Source: Odontocerum albicorne (Eukaryota; Arthropoda; Insecta; Trichoptera; Odontoceridae). From it: DNA of 64,000 bases. The translations under genes were made by a program, and so were the position numbers. Location of the stretch: the NCBI GenBank assembly GCA_949825065.1, contig OX463839.1, positions 31,443,540-31,507,539 on the forward strand. Reading direction: 5' to 3'. Under the pieces are notes generated by a model. It saw only the letters and a list, made by a program, of their open reading frames with translations. It was not told the DNA's origin and ran no database searches. Shown here piece after piece: positions 1 to 9,394 of this stretch. Each line of letters begins with the position of its first letter. Within the stretch, counting starts at the first letter, position 1.

Positions 1-382
1 GTTAAACATAAGATTACTCATCAATATTTAAATCCTCATTTACTATTCATATTAACTAATTTATCTGTATCCTATCTATATTTAAAATTCACTTCATTGG
101 CATACTTAAAATAATTATCACTAATTCAACAATGTTTTTAAATGTTCATTTCCCCTTTTTCTCATTCTTGCTACCGACAGTTACATTTTAATAATTCTGC
201 TCTCTGATTTTTTTAAAAACCTACTAGATTTGCATTGTAAAATGAATTATGATTATCATAGATAAAATTGAATTTAAAAAAAAAAGTGCGTTAGTATAAT
301 TAAACTGTTATAGTTATTTTAATTACAACACAAGAATGTGTTACATGTTAATTTGGAAGAATAATGAAATTTTCTATTTCAG
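1..382 (+). other. RagC intron, 3' part
   Basis: AT-rich sequence directly upstream of a RagC coding exon. It ends in a good 3' splice site: a pyrimidine-rich tract and AG at 381-382. An in-frame ATG at 336 lies upstream of this AG and is intronic, not a start codon. The 5' splice site lies outside the window. Nothing else recognisable. Confidence 0.75.
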
Positions 383-531
383 GCTTGTGGATGATACAGA
401 AGCTGCAGCTTTCAATAATCAAAGTTTTAGTTTAATCAAATTAAATAATGGCACAATATTGTACTTGCGTGAGGTTAACAAGTTTCTTGCTTTGGTTTGC
501 ATACTGAGAGAAGATAATTTTGATAAGCAAG
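383..531 (+). CDS. RagC: RagC/D GTPase, penultimate coding exon (partial gene)
   Basis: Codes for part of the C-terminal roadblock-like domain of the Rag GTPase C/D protein. This protein pairs with RagA/B on the lysosome surface and recruits mTORC1 when amino acids are sufficient. The translation includes LNNGTILYLREVNKFLA and LVCILRED, which match the highly conserved segment of RagC/D proteins. The exon is 149 nt. It starts with the last base of a split codon after the AG at 381-382 and ends in CAA-G before a consensus GTAAG donor at 532, so the following intron is phase 1. The GTPase domain exons must lie before the window. Identity is from recalled family conservation; the splice sites are seen directly. 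Confidence 0.88.
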
Positions 532-570
532 GTAAGAAAAGAGTCAAATTGTTTAAAAATATCTATCTGT

Positions 571-1305
571 TATAATGAATGTTTACTTGTTGGTAAAATA
601 AAAAATAAAGCTCATCCATTATAATCTACCATTATACAAAAACAAATCATACTGGAACACTCAAATTACCCTGTAATACAATTTCCCAACGCTGTTATAA
701 TGAATGTTTACTTGTTGGTAAAATAAAAAATAAAGCTCATCCATTATAATCTACCATTATACAAAAACAAATCATACTGGAACACTCAAATTACCCTGTA
801 ATACAATTTCCCAACGCTGTTATAATGAATGTTTACTTGTTGGTAAAATAAAAAAAAGAGCTCATCCATTATAATCTACCATTATACAAAAACAAATCAT
901 ACTGGAACACTCAAATTACCCTGTAATACAATTTCCCAACGCTGTTATAATGAATGTTTACTTGTTGGTAAAATAAAAAATAAAGCTCATCCATTATAAT
1001 CTACCATTATACAAAAACAAATCATACTGGAACACTCAAATTACCCTGTAATACAATTTCCCAACGCTGTTATAATGAATGTTTACTTGTTGGTAAAATA
1101 AAAAATAAAGCTCATCCATTATAATCTACCATTATACAAAAACAAATCATACTGGAACACTCAAATTACCCTGTAATACAATTTCCCAACGCTGTTATAA
1201 TGAATGTTTACTTGTTGGTAAAATAAAAAATAAAGCTCATCCATTATAATCTACCATTATACAAAAACAAATCATACTGGAACACTCAAATTACCCTGTA
1301 ATACA
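571..1305 (+). repeat. Tandem array, 125 bp unit x about 5.9
   Basis: Units begin TATAATGAATG at 571, 696, 821, 946, 1071 and 1196, exactly 125 bp apart. Copies look essentially identical; the only difference I saw is a small change in the third copy near 851-860. Each unit contains TTTCCCAACGCTGTT. The inverted form, AACAGCGTTGGGAAA, occurs once just after the array near 1312-1327, so the array may sit inside a TE with inverted ends. Such uniformity implies recent expansion or active homogenisation. Confidence 0.95.
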
Positions 1306-1647
1306 GCATACAACAGCGTTGGGAAAATTATTGCTCATGTCATATTTTAATGCGCCCTAAAAGTTTTAACAAATTTTTATTAAAATTGATAGTTTTTGTG
1401 TTGTTTATATGAATTTATAATTCTAACCTATGTCTACCGAAAATTTGTATTTTTTAGCCCTAAGTCGCATTATAAGAGTGAATGTGTGAGTACGCCTTGT
1501 GTGATTTAAATAGCCGTGTATGATGTACACCACCTACATTGCCAGGATTTTGTATATGCCTTCCTTACCAATACACTTTCACTTGAACCTCCTTCTTCAC
1601 ACTTTTTTATTTTCGATACATCATTTTCTTTTTTATGATATAAAAAT

Positions 1648-1856
1648 ATGTCTATAAAAAAATTGTCTTTTATTTGACAGCCTGTTCTTATATTTAGATT
1701 ATTCAGCCAAATAATTCGACTAGGTCTGGAATATAATGTTCTCTCTAGCATACTTTTTTTCTACATCTACAAATGTACAAGGAAAATATAATAGCAGTGT
1801 ACAAAAAGCAAAATATCAACCAGTCAACCAAGATTCTGAAAAAATTGAGAGAATTC
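1648..1856 (-). repeat. Arm 1 of a 209 bp inverted duplication (partner 59708-59916)
   Basis: Read on the minus strand, this segment is nearly identical to the plus strand at 59708-59916, with only a few substitutions by eye. Both copies contain a pyrimidine tract plus CAG followed by an open stretch that would encode a hydrophobic segment ending ICRCRKKVC. Similarity stops sharply at GAATTC on one side and at GACAT on the other. It could be a dispersed repeat or a duplicated exon; unidentified. Confidence 0.85.
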
Positions 1857-2245
1857 ATACGAGCTTTAGAATTAATTTTGTAGAAAACGTGTCTTCCATT
1901 ATTTGGCCTTCAAGATACAGAATTAATATCACGATTTTGTACATAGGCTATTTATTTTTTAAAAGCTTAACAATTACAAAGAACAATAAGTAGTCTCGTA
2001 TTTTTAATCTATTTTTGAAACTTATTTTTCTCTTAATTAAAATCAAACTATAGATTTACCAATGTTTAATGTATTGGGTGTTAACGTAAGTTGTGTCCAT
2101 TTTTTTCCAATTTAAAAATGATCACCAAAAGCAAAACTAAATGGTAAATGTTATACGTCATTCGAAAGAATTTTTTCTGCTCTACAAGATATTGTGTTTG
2201 CTTTTACGTTACATATATTATTTTATTTGATTACAAGCCTTCAAA

Positions 2246-2498
2246 ATGGAATGTCAAGTAGACGAAAGTGATCATTTTCGACACCTCCTTCTGTTCGCGT
2301 TCAATCGAGGGAATAAAGCTGCCAAAGCTGCTCGTGATATTTGCGAAGTGTACGGTGAAGATGCTTGAATGAAAGGATAGCTCGTCGATGGTTTTTGCGT
2401 TTCAAAGACGGTTATTTCGACCCGAAAGACATGGAGCGTTCCGGACGACCAGTGAACTTCGAAGAGGACTGCTTAAACCATATTATTCATGAAGATCT
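2246..2498 (+). pseudogene. mariner transposase N-terminal fragment
   Basis: From ATG 2246 the reading is MECQVDESDHFRHLLLFAF, then NKAAKAARDICEVYGEDA. A stop and frameshift follow near 2366, and the second frame continues ARRWFLRFKDG and ERSGRPVNFEED. This is the HTH DNA-binding region of a mauritiana-like mariner transposase. The rest of the gene, including all catalytic aspartates, is missing. It stops abruptly near 2498 where an oppositely oriented Tigger relic begins. The likely 5' TIR is in TGTTAACGTAAGTTGTG near 2080-2096. Confidence 0.75.
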
Positions 2499-2930
2499 CT
2501 TCTTTCTCATTTTCATTGTGTATTTCATTTAACTCTTGTTGCTCAATTAAGTATTCATTTGACAGAGGTACTGAGTGAGATTCAATCAACTCATTAACAT
2601 CTTCGTTGTTAAAGTCCAAGTTTAGTTCATTCATCAACTATTTCATCTGTGATAATTTTTCCGGAGTTTCTTCAGAATTTATAAAATCACTCGTCATTTG
2701 TGTGCATAATTGTTTCCATAACCTTTCATTGTTGACTTTTATTTCAGCCCACGAGTCTCCAATATTGTTTATTGCGTTCCATATATTTAAGTTCTTTCAA
2801 AAAAGTGGGCGAGACTGCATGAAAGCGAACAATTTTTGCATTATCGACAAAAATCTTTCAAAATTTTAATTTTTAAAAATGTTTGAAATAGCGAATTGTG
2901 CGAAAGTCGAGGGCCACCTGTATATTGATG
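2499..2930 (-). pseudogene. Tigger/pogo transposase C-terminal relic
   Basis: The minus strand gives, with frame changes, WNAINNIGDSWAEIKVNNER, then NNEDVNELIESHSVPLSNEY. This is the typical acidic C-terminal part of a Tigger (CENP-B-like, DDE) transposase. A TIR-like end, GTGGCCCTCGACTTTCGCAC on the minus strand near 2920-2900, resembles Tigger termini. The catalytic domain and HTH are gone. It abuts the mariner fragment at about 2498 without a gap. Confidence 0.65.
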
Positions 2931-3060
2931 TTAATTTAAAAATAAAATCAGTCATCTTCTGAAACTTAAAATTTAGATGTACTAGTAAGATATTGTTATA
3001 GGAGATTGAATAAAGAATACAATAATACGTTACTTTAACTACTGTTGTTTTCAATTCTAG

Positions 3061-3275
3061 GTGTTATTGATTACAATTTCCTGTGTTTCCGAGAGGCTAT
3101 AACTCAGGTTTTTGAATTGAGGTGCAAAACTCAAGCTGTCCTCAGCTCAACTCCAACCGAGCAGGCTGTGGGCTCCCCAGGAGTGCCGATCAACTCCACT
3201 CCAATAATGATGAATGGTAATGCTTCCAATGATGCCAATGCTAGCAGAACTACTAATACAACGATCACTACATAG
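3061..3275 (+). CDS. RagC: RagC/D GTPase, terminal coding exon
   Basis: Starts immediately after the AG at 3059-3060. The split codon G|GT completes glycine, then VIDYNFLCFREAITQVFELR, which is the conserved end of the RagC/D C-terminal domain that mediates the heterodimer with RagA/B. The remaining roughly 50 residues (after LRCKTQAV) are a low-complexity Ser/Thr/Asn-rich tail ending NASRTTNTTITT, the variable tail typical of the family. TAG stop at 3273-3275. Reading frame and splice phase agree with the exon at 383-531. Confidence 0.88.
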
Positions 3276-3784
3276 ATTGTCATTTATTTATATTTTATTT
3301 AACAAATGTCTATATTCCTACTCATATAAATAATATATGTTATATTTTTTAATATAATCTAAAAACAAGCATAGATTTAATATTGTACAGAGATAAATCG
3401 TATTAAATTGATTTATGTATTTTTATTTGAGGTTTTATTTTTTTCCTTTTGGATATATAATACCACGCATACCATACATAGTAGTTCACTATGTCTTCTA
3501 ATCCTGTGCAGCTTCAATATATACACCATTTATGTCACAGGATTTCAGCATTTTGTTTTATATTATCAGTTCATCAAAAAAGTGAATGTTACGAAGCTAT
3601 TTCATACTCTTGAGTATTTTTTTTACTTCTGTTCTTTATTGTATTTTTATCAGTAAATCAGGGATAAGCTATACATAGTCATAGAATAGATAAGTGACCC
3701 CATGGCATCTAGCTAAATTGCAACAGATTCCAAATGAATATAAATTCACTATGTTTATTTTGTTAATTGGATTTAAAAAATAAA
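3276..3784 (+). other. RagC 3' UTR with candidate poly(A) signal
   Basis: AT-rich sequence after the stop codon. The first canonical AATAAA on the plus strand that I found is at 3779-3784, which would give a 3' UTR of about 0.5 kb. Earlier non-canonical signals may be used. Confidence 0.45.
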
Positions 3785-4074
3785 ACTAATATAAGAGTAG
3801 ACACTTTTTTATTTTATATATTATAAAAACTTATAACTTATGCAATCAATTTATATTATTTTATTTCATCTTAATATAAAGATGATATTGCTTTTTCTTT
3901 GTCAAATCTATGATGTTTGGATCAATCTTTGAAAGTTCAATCCTTAGATTTGACTATGTGCAGCAGGTTTTGTAAATTTATTTTTTGTGTAGACAATGGT
4001 TAAATTTTTTTTTTCACATAAATAAGTGGTAGAAAAATTATCACAGTTCCTTTATAACAAAGACATTTTCTAGT
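3785..4074. other. AT-rich spacer, nothing recognised
   Basis: No ORF, repeat family or promoter signature that I can support. Confidence 0.5.
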
Positions 4075-4440
4075 ATCTCTCCAGTCCTCATACTCTTGGC
4101 TGAGGGTCTTGATGAGGCCTGCACAATATTTCTTGAGCCATATCTTACTCTGACCAGATGTGAAACCTCACACAGAGTGGAGTTAGTAATGTCCTTGATC
4201 TGGTCAGTCTAACGCGAAGTGGTACAGTCTCCTACCAAAAATATTGCCTAGTATGACAATATTTTGGAGACTTGTATCATCGTGTCTCAATATGTGTCTG
4301 AAGAAATGCAATACCCTTTGTTGAAAGATTTTGAAGTGACGAGTGTTTATATGGAGTTCCAGCTATATAGACTCGTTAGTTCTTTCTGTCCAAGATATTC
4401 CTAGCACTCCTTTTCAGCACCATATCTAAAACACATCAAA
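4075..4440 (-). mobile_element. Non-LTR retrotransposon 3' fragment (family C)
   Basis: On the minus strand this aligns by eye with 27540-27890, sharing for example the plus-strand runs GCCTGCACAATATTTCT and CCTTGATCTGGTC. The family is the C-terminal tail of a LINE reverse transcriptase ORF, with the pattern GRRSRRRARLRWTDQIK best preserved in the 27.6 kb copy. Heavily mutated; no full-length ORF. Confidence 0.6.
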
Positions 4441-5850
4441 AGCCAGGGATATGTGTATGATGTATATTTTTTAATATTATACATTCTTCTTAATACCATA
4501 ACCTACGGAAGGTTAGAGATCATCATATCAAGTTTCATTTCGGAGACTACAGCTTAAAACAAAGATTTCATTGTTTTTTTCTATACCACTCACATAGATT
4601 TTTAAGTCAAAAAATTATTCTGCCTGGTCTGTGTCCGCTACCTATATTTTCTTACATTATTAGCACATTTATTTTTATTTATTTATTATTACACATGACA
4701 AGAAATATACACAATTTGAGAAAAAACAACAGGTAATTTGATTTGGACGTATAATTTTAATGGATCTGGGTTTGTTGCCTTTCATTTGTCGTATCCCCAG
4801 TAAACTAGGCTTTTGCCTGTATCTCACTGAGGATATTTAGCATGAAAAAATAAATCGATACTTCTTTCCGATTTTTGATAACACAAAAAAACCCCGTTGC
4901 ACGCTCTCATCAACCTGACAAACAGTGACACTCAACTACAACTGGAAACATCTTGCGAAACTCAACTCCTCACACATTATCACTCCAGAAAGACCAAAAA
5001 TATTCATCCCACAATATACCGCACACAATCATAAGAATAAAAATCAGAACAAATTCAAAACAAAAAAAAAAGAAGAAAAAAAGAAAAACACACAGAAACA
5101 CAAATACAAAAACATCCAAAATTAAAATAACAAGAAGAGACAGACCCACACTCACGAGCTCACATAAATCCTTTCTACTCGTCATTCATCCCGAAAGCCC
5201 AAGTACTCAAAATCCTGTCGCAATAACAACCACGCTCCACATGGATACAATGTTTTCATATCTCATATGGCCACAGTATTCAAGTTTTGTTTTTTTTATG
5301 GTGAGCATTAATTCAATTTTCTAATTTAATTCACTTAACTCAGCATTTCTTATTTTGTCTGCCAATAAATTAAGAATATATCCCCATTTCAAAGGCTCCT
5401 ATTTTCTTGTAAATTGCTTTAAAATCCAGCCTTCTTGCCAATGTAGAACAATGAAGTAAATAAAACAAATCATACATTTCCAAACTGAGGTTTCTATTGC
5501 ACAGTTTATTTATCTTAACAAGTGCATTGCGAGCTTGATCTTGATATAAATATTTTAATTTCCTGGCTTGAATTCCAAATTTTGTTTGGATAACATTCAG
5601 GGTATTCATACTGTTTGATATGATCAACCTTTATCCTTTAAAAAATCAGCATATGGTCTGTTATTTCATTTTTGAAGATCTGAATTTAGTTTTACTAATA
5701 TTCATTTCCATACCCTTGTACACACTTTGTGCACTGAGAATATTTGGGGTGATAATATATGATAGAATACAGAACAAAGTGATTAGGGAAGAATGTGAAC
5801 TGATGTGTTGATTAAGATGAAAAAGAGCATGTAGAACGAATTAATTAAGC
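4441..5850. other. AT-rich stretch with a poly-purine tract
   Basis: No gene recognised. An A/G-only tract lies at about 5063-5096; the overlapping ORFs there are low-complexity artefacts. The segment around 4900-5250 loosely resembles the AC-rich repeat seen at 16935-17110 and 52125-52300. Confidence 0.4.
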
Positions 5851-5985
5851 TTTAGAGTAACAAAACAAATATATAGTATAAATGTGAGAGGAAGATATGG
5901 TTGGATCGAGTGAATGATATTTTGAAAGAAGGAAATGTAGAAAGTCAGAGAAATCGAAGTGTATGAGAAGCTGTATATATATGAT
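5851..5985 (+). mobile_element. LINE 3' fragment (family B)
   Basis: Contains the family B landmarks TATAGTATAAATGTGAGAGG, GGTTGGATCGAGTGAATGAT and GAAAGAAGGAAATGTAGAAA. These correspond to the C-terminal coding part of a LINE reverse transcriptase that recurs many times in this window. Truncated on both sides. Confidence 0.6.
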
Positions 5986-6114
5986 ATATAATGAAAAGTT
6001 TCTCAATGTAACTCTCAAAGTTTCAACTGATAATTATTAAATCAATTTCCTTTTCAACTATAAAAGTTCCAATGTTTCTTTTATCGTCTTATTTTTTTCC
6101 TTCTTAATGTAGAT

Positions 6115-6340
6115 TTTGGATCTGTTATGTTGCAAAAATTATTCTTTGGTGGTAAAGCACCAGCTAGCTGTCTCTCTACCTTTTAGGTGGCCTTCCTTAC
6201 ATGTGATGTCCTGCGGTAATCACGTATGCTGCTATGTCCATCCTATCTACAAGGTCACACCAGTACCGCCTTATCTTTCTTCTCCATCAAAGTATCTCAT
6301 TATTGTTGTAGGTCTGTGGTTTCCTTTATATTCTTAGATA
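6115..6340 (-). mobile_element. Probable LINE-derived fragment
   Basis: The minus strand gives broken pieces such as RRYWCDLVDRMDIAAYV and GRPPKR, resembling a LINE reverse transcriptase C-terminus. Several stops; identification is weak. Confidence 0.35.
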
Positions 6341-6633
6341 ATTTGAAGCTGTCACGTTTGTCTTGTGGATCTTCACCTCACTTATTTTTATGGCACTCAA
6401 AGTGAACTGGGACTCCAAAGCTTAAGACTTCAAGATTTGAAAGTCATAGATCTATTGAGAGTTCATGGTCAGATGGTTTTATTAAATATGCCTCAATAGC
6501 TGTAACATTAAACTGGAAAACATGGCACAAGATAGGAGTGGAATAAATTCTTGAATGATGATGTTTATTCTTGTAAGAATTTTAAAATTCTACATTGGAA
6601 GTAAATTGGTCAGAACAAATGTTGAACTTTATA

Positions 6634-7942
6634 CAGGGAGGTCCAAAAAGGAGTGCACTTTTGAAAGTTCGAAATAAAAAAAAGCTTTACATCTGGAACA
6701 TATTTATTAATTATAACTTAAAAACTAATGAAATGCAATTTTACTTCTTAAAAATTACTTTGTCCAAATGATGTTCTTGGCGGTTACGGCACTCTTCCAA
6801 TCTGGCACGAAAGTTTTGGAAAACTTTCGTAAGGGTTTCCGTGGAAATGGACTCCATTTCTTCTCGAATATTCAGCTTTAACTGCTGCAAAGATGTTGGA
6901 TTATTGGAGTAAACCTTGTTTTTAAGGTAACCCCATAAAAAAAATTGCCTGGCGTCAGATCAGGGCTTCTTGGGGGCCAGGTAATGTAACCCCTTCTTGT
7001 AATCAACTTTTGTGGAAACATGTCTTTCACTATACCAATACTCTCGTTTGAAGTGTAACATATGGCTCCATCCTGCTGGAACCATGAGTTCCTGTTGTAG
7101 CCTTGCGATTCCTGCAGTTTTGGAGCCAGGTAGGTCCTCAGCATAGCCGTATATCGTTCTGAATTAACGGTAACTGACCGGCCACAATTGTCTTCAAAGA
7201 AAAATGGCCTGATGATACCCTATTTGGCAATTGCCACCCATACAGTAACTTTCGGTGAGTGGAGGGGTCTCTAATGTTTCAACCTGGGATTCTCTGCCGA
7301 CCAATACCAACAATTTTGTTTATTGACAAATCCGTTCAGGTGAAAATGGGCTTCATCCGACAAAAGGATGTTATTGAAATTAGTGAAGGTGTCGAGCATT
7401 TCATTAGCGAAATTCAACCTCGATTCAAGGTTAGCTGGTTTCAATTCTTGGACTAGTTGAACTTTATAGGGATGCTATTTCATTTCAAGCCGCAAAATTT
7501 GCTGTAACGTCAATTTAGACACATCTAAAGCCGATAAACGTTTGTGCGTCGACATTCTTGGATTCGTGCGTAAAGATTCTCGAACTCGCTCAATGATTTC
7601 GTCGGTGCGTGAGACTCTTGGGCGACCCCGTGGCCGAATTTTTTGCATCGATCCTGTTCTTTCGAATCTCTCGAGCCACTACTTGATCAAATTAGTGCCA
7701 GGACACTCACTGATGCACCGTAACTCGAATTTAACCCGAAAAAGTCGTCGAACAATTACATAAGATCGATTGTTCTCGAAAAATGCGCGAACACAGAATA
7801 CGCGCTGTTCTCCCATGTAATGACTCATGATGACTAAAACTACATAAGCCAAGCAATGCACTGACACCGCCCCGCGCCCCTCCCCTTTTCCGTTACGAAA
7901 TTATTGAGGAATTAAAAGTGCATTTCTTTTTGGACCACCCTG
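6634..7942 (-). mobile_element. Full-length rosa-like (DD41D) Tc1/mariner element
   Basis: A 1309 bp element flanked by TA at 6632-6633 and 7943-7944. The ends are inverted: CAGGGAGGTCCAAAAAGGAG at left and, complemented, CAGGGTGGTCCAAAAAGAAA at right, followed by TGCACTTTT on both sides. The transposase lies on the minus strand and is decayed. Spacing of the second and third catalytic positions fits the DD41D group known from rosa/Visitor elements. Confidence 0.85.
6741..7828 (-). pseudogene. DD41D transposase, decayed
   Basis: Starts at an ATG (complement of 7826-7828) reading MSHYMGEQRVFCVRAFF and runs to VIFKK-stop at 6741. Pieces in order: an HTH region containing RPRGRPRVSRTDEIIERVR, the first catalytic aspartate in LLSDEAHFHLNGF, the central HSPKVTVWVAIAK, the second aspartate in WFQQDGAICYTSNES, and the third motif WPPRSPDLTP followed by GN where D is expected. 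Several in-frame stops and frameshifts interrupt it, for example after PRLKH and near 6935. The asparagine at the third catalytic position plus the stops make it non-functional. It would have cut and pasted DNA at TA sites. Confidence 0.8.
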
Positions 7943-7999
7943 TACTTCAATGTAACAAAGTTATCCACTATAGAAAAAAACTTAATTTTTCCTAAAGTA

Positions 8000-9394
8000 C
8001 ACCCATACCTCGCTTTATGGCCTAGATACGTTCCGAAAAAGTTGGTCGTAAAGCGAAAAGCCGTATAACGAATCAATTATTTTGATTTGAACACATACAA
8101 ATTCAATTGGATCTGTTCCAATTTTTTATAAAATAATATAGTTTTTAGTTCATAAAGCATTTTATTCTTTTTATTTCCTATAAAAATGCTTAGATAAAAA
8201 TAAAAGTACAAAACAATGTAATAATAAACATAAATAAAAAAATAAACATAAATTAAAAAACAAAAGAATTCATATGTATACATATAATAAAAAACATAAA
8301 ATAAAATGTTTAAAAACTGTTTTAATCTGATGACGAACATGACACATGAAGAATCAGTAAGCTATAATATGCTGCCATCATCACTTTCCGCTGTTGTGGA
8401 TTGCTGGACCCAGTTTAAAATATTGGTCCAACGTTGTCTGCTTCGCCTTGCTTTCTGCTTCTTTTTGCAGTGTTTTGTAACAGGTAATGGCTGAGTTTAC
8501 TCCTCGAGACATTTTAGCGCTGCGTTCTTCGTCGTAATCATTTTGAACAAAGATGTTCATTCCCTGCTCGAAATAAGAAAGCGCATTCGACAAGTTTTTT
8601 GCTGTTGGCATATAACAGGCTCTGGTTCTGGCTCCAAGTGCTCGTCCTGGCATCAAGTGATCGTTATGTTTCTAACTGGATCAGTTCATTGTTTGAAAGA
8701 GGTTCTCTGTCAGCATCTAGAAAATCAATCAAATCACCTTCCAAATCCTCAAAACTAAGATTGTTTGCTAAGTTTAATATGTTTTGTCGAATTTCAGAAA
8801 GAGAATTAACTCTAGGCTAATTAGTTTTTATGCATTCTGGCCATATTTTTTTCCAAACATGGTTCATTGTGATCGATTTTAATTCCTTCCACAAACCAAC
8901 CTCGGCTTCCTTGGAATGTTACATCTTTCACAGATTCATCAGTATCCTCCCTCTTTAAATTTTCGAAAATACTTTTAGCCTTTTCTTGGATAGTAATTTG
9001 GCTTATTGGCATCCGTTGATAATCCACATATCTAATAATTTTTCCATTGTTTCCATAATACTGCTTCTTTGGCGAGTTAATTTTGAGCCATTTAAAGGTG
9101 CAGCAGATAGCGAATGTGTTTTAATTTCTTATTTTCTATCGCGAATAGTTTGAACGGTAGACTTCGCCAGTCCCATTGCATTACAAATTTAAACAATTTT
9201 CTCACCAGCTTCAATACCACGTAAAACTTCTAGTTTGGTCTCTAGCGTGACAGATTTTCGGCTTCTCTTTTTATTTTTATTAGTATCAATCTCCAAATTC
9301 AATGAACGTTTCGGTGGCATTTTTTCCTAAATCGAAAAAGTGCCATAATTAAAAAAGGCCGTATAAAGAGCGGCCGTATAGCGAGGTATAGGTA
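8000..9394 (-). mobile_element. Tigger-like element with terminal inverted repeats
   Basis: About 1395 bp between TA at 7998-7999 and 9395-9396. The left end has CCATACCTCGCTTTATGGCC and the right end, complemented, CTATACCTCGCTATACGGCC, closely resembling known Tigger/pogo termini. The coding remnant is on the minus strand and lacks the catalytic core, so this is an internally deleted, non-autonomous copy. Confidence 0.8.
8381..9320 (-). pseudogene. Tigger transposase with catalytic core deleted
   Basis: Starts MPPKRSLNLEIDTNKNKKR at 9320. It then shows the CENP-B-type HTH, with TLETKLEVLRGIEAGEK and LAKSTVQTIRDRK, and the second HTH with ISQITIQEKAKSIFENLKRE. After GSRGW near 8905 the sequence jumps directly to a family C-terminus: LSFEDLEGDLIDFLDADREP, then VNSAITCYKTLQKEAESK and TTLDQYFK. 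The DDE domain in between is absent. Several internal stops. Confidence 0.75.

Larger units (their letters stand above)
532..3060 (+). other. RagC last intron, filled with repeats
   Basis: Phase-1 intron with GTAAG donor at 532 and a TTTTCAATTCTAG acceptor ending at 3060. It carries the 125 bp tandem array, one arm of an inverted duplication, and mariner and Tigger relics, each listed separately. None is expected to be translated in the mature message. Confidence 0.85.

Noticed and set aside
336..382. ATG at 336 as a start codon
   Set aside because: It is upstream of a strong AG acceptor at 381-382, and the RagC homology begins only after it.
571..1305. Repeat array as a CRISPR
   Set aside because: Units are 125 bp, contiguous and lack spacers; the setting is a eukaryotic intron.
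4925..5324. Overlapping Lys- and Phe-rich ORFs on both strands
   Set aside because: They arise from a low-complexity A/G tract; no domain, and all strands are open for the same reason.
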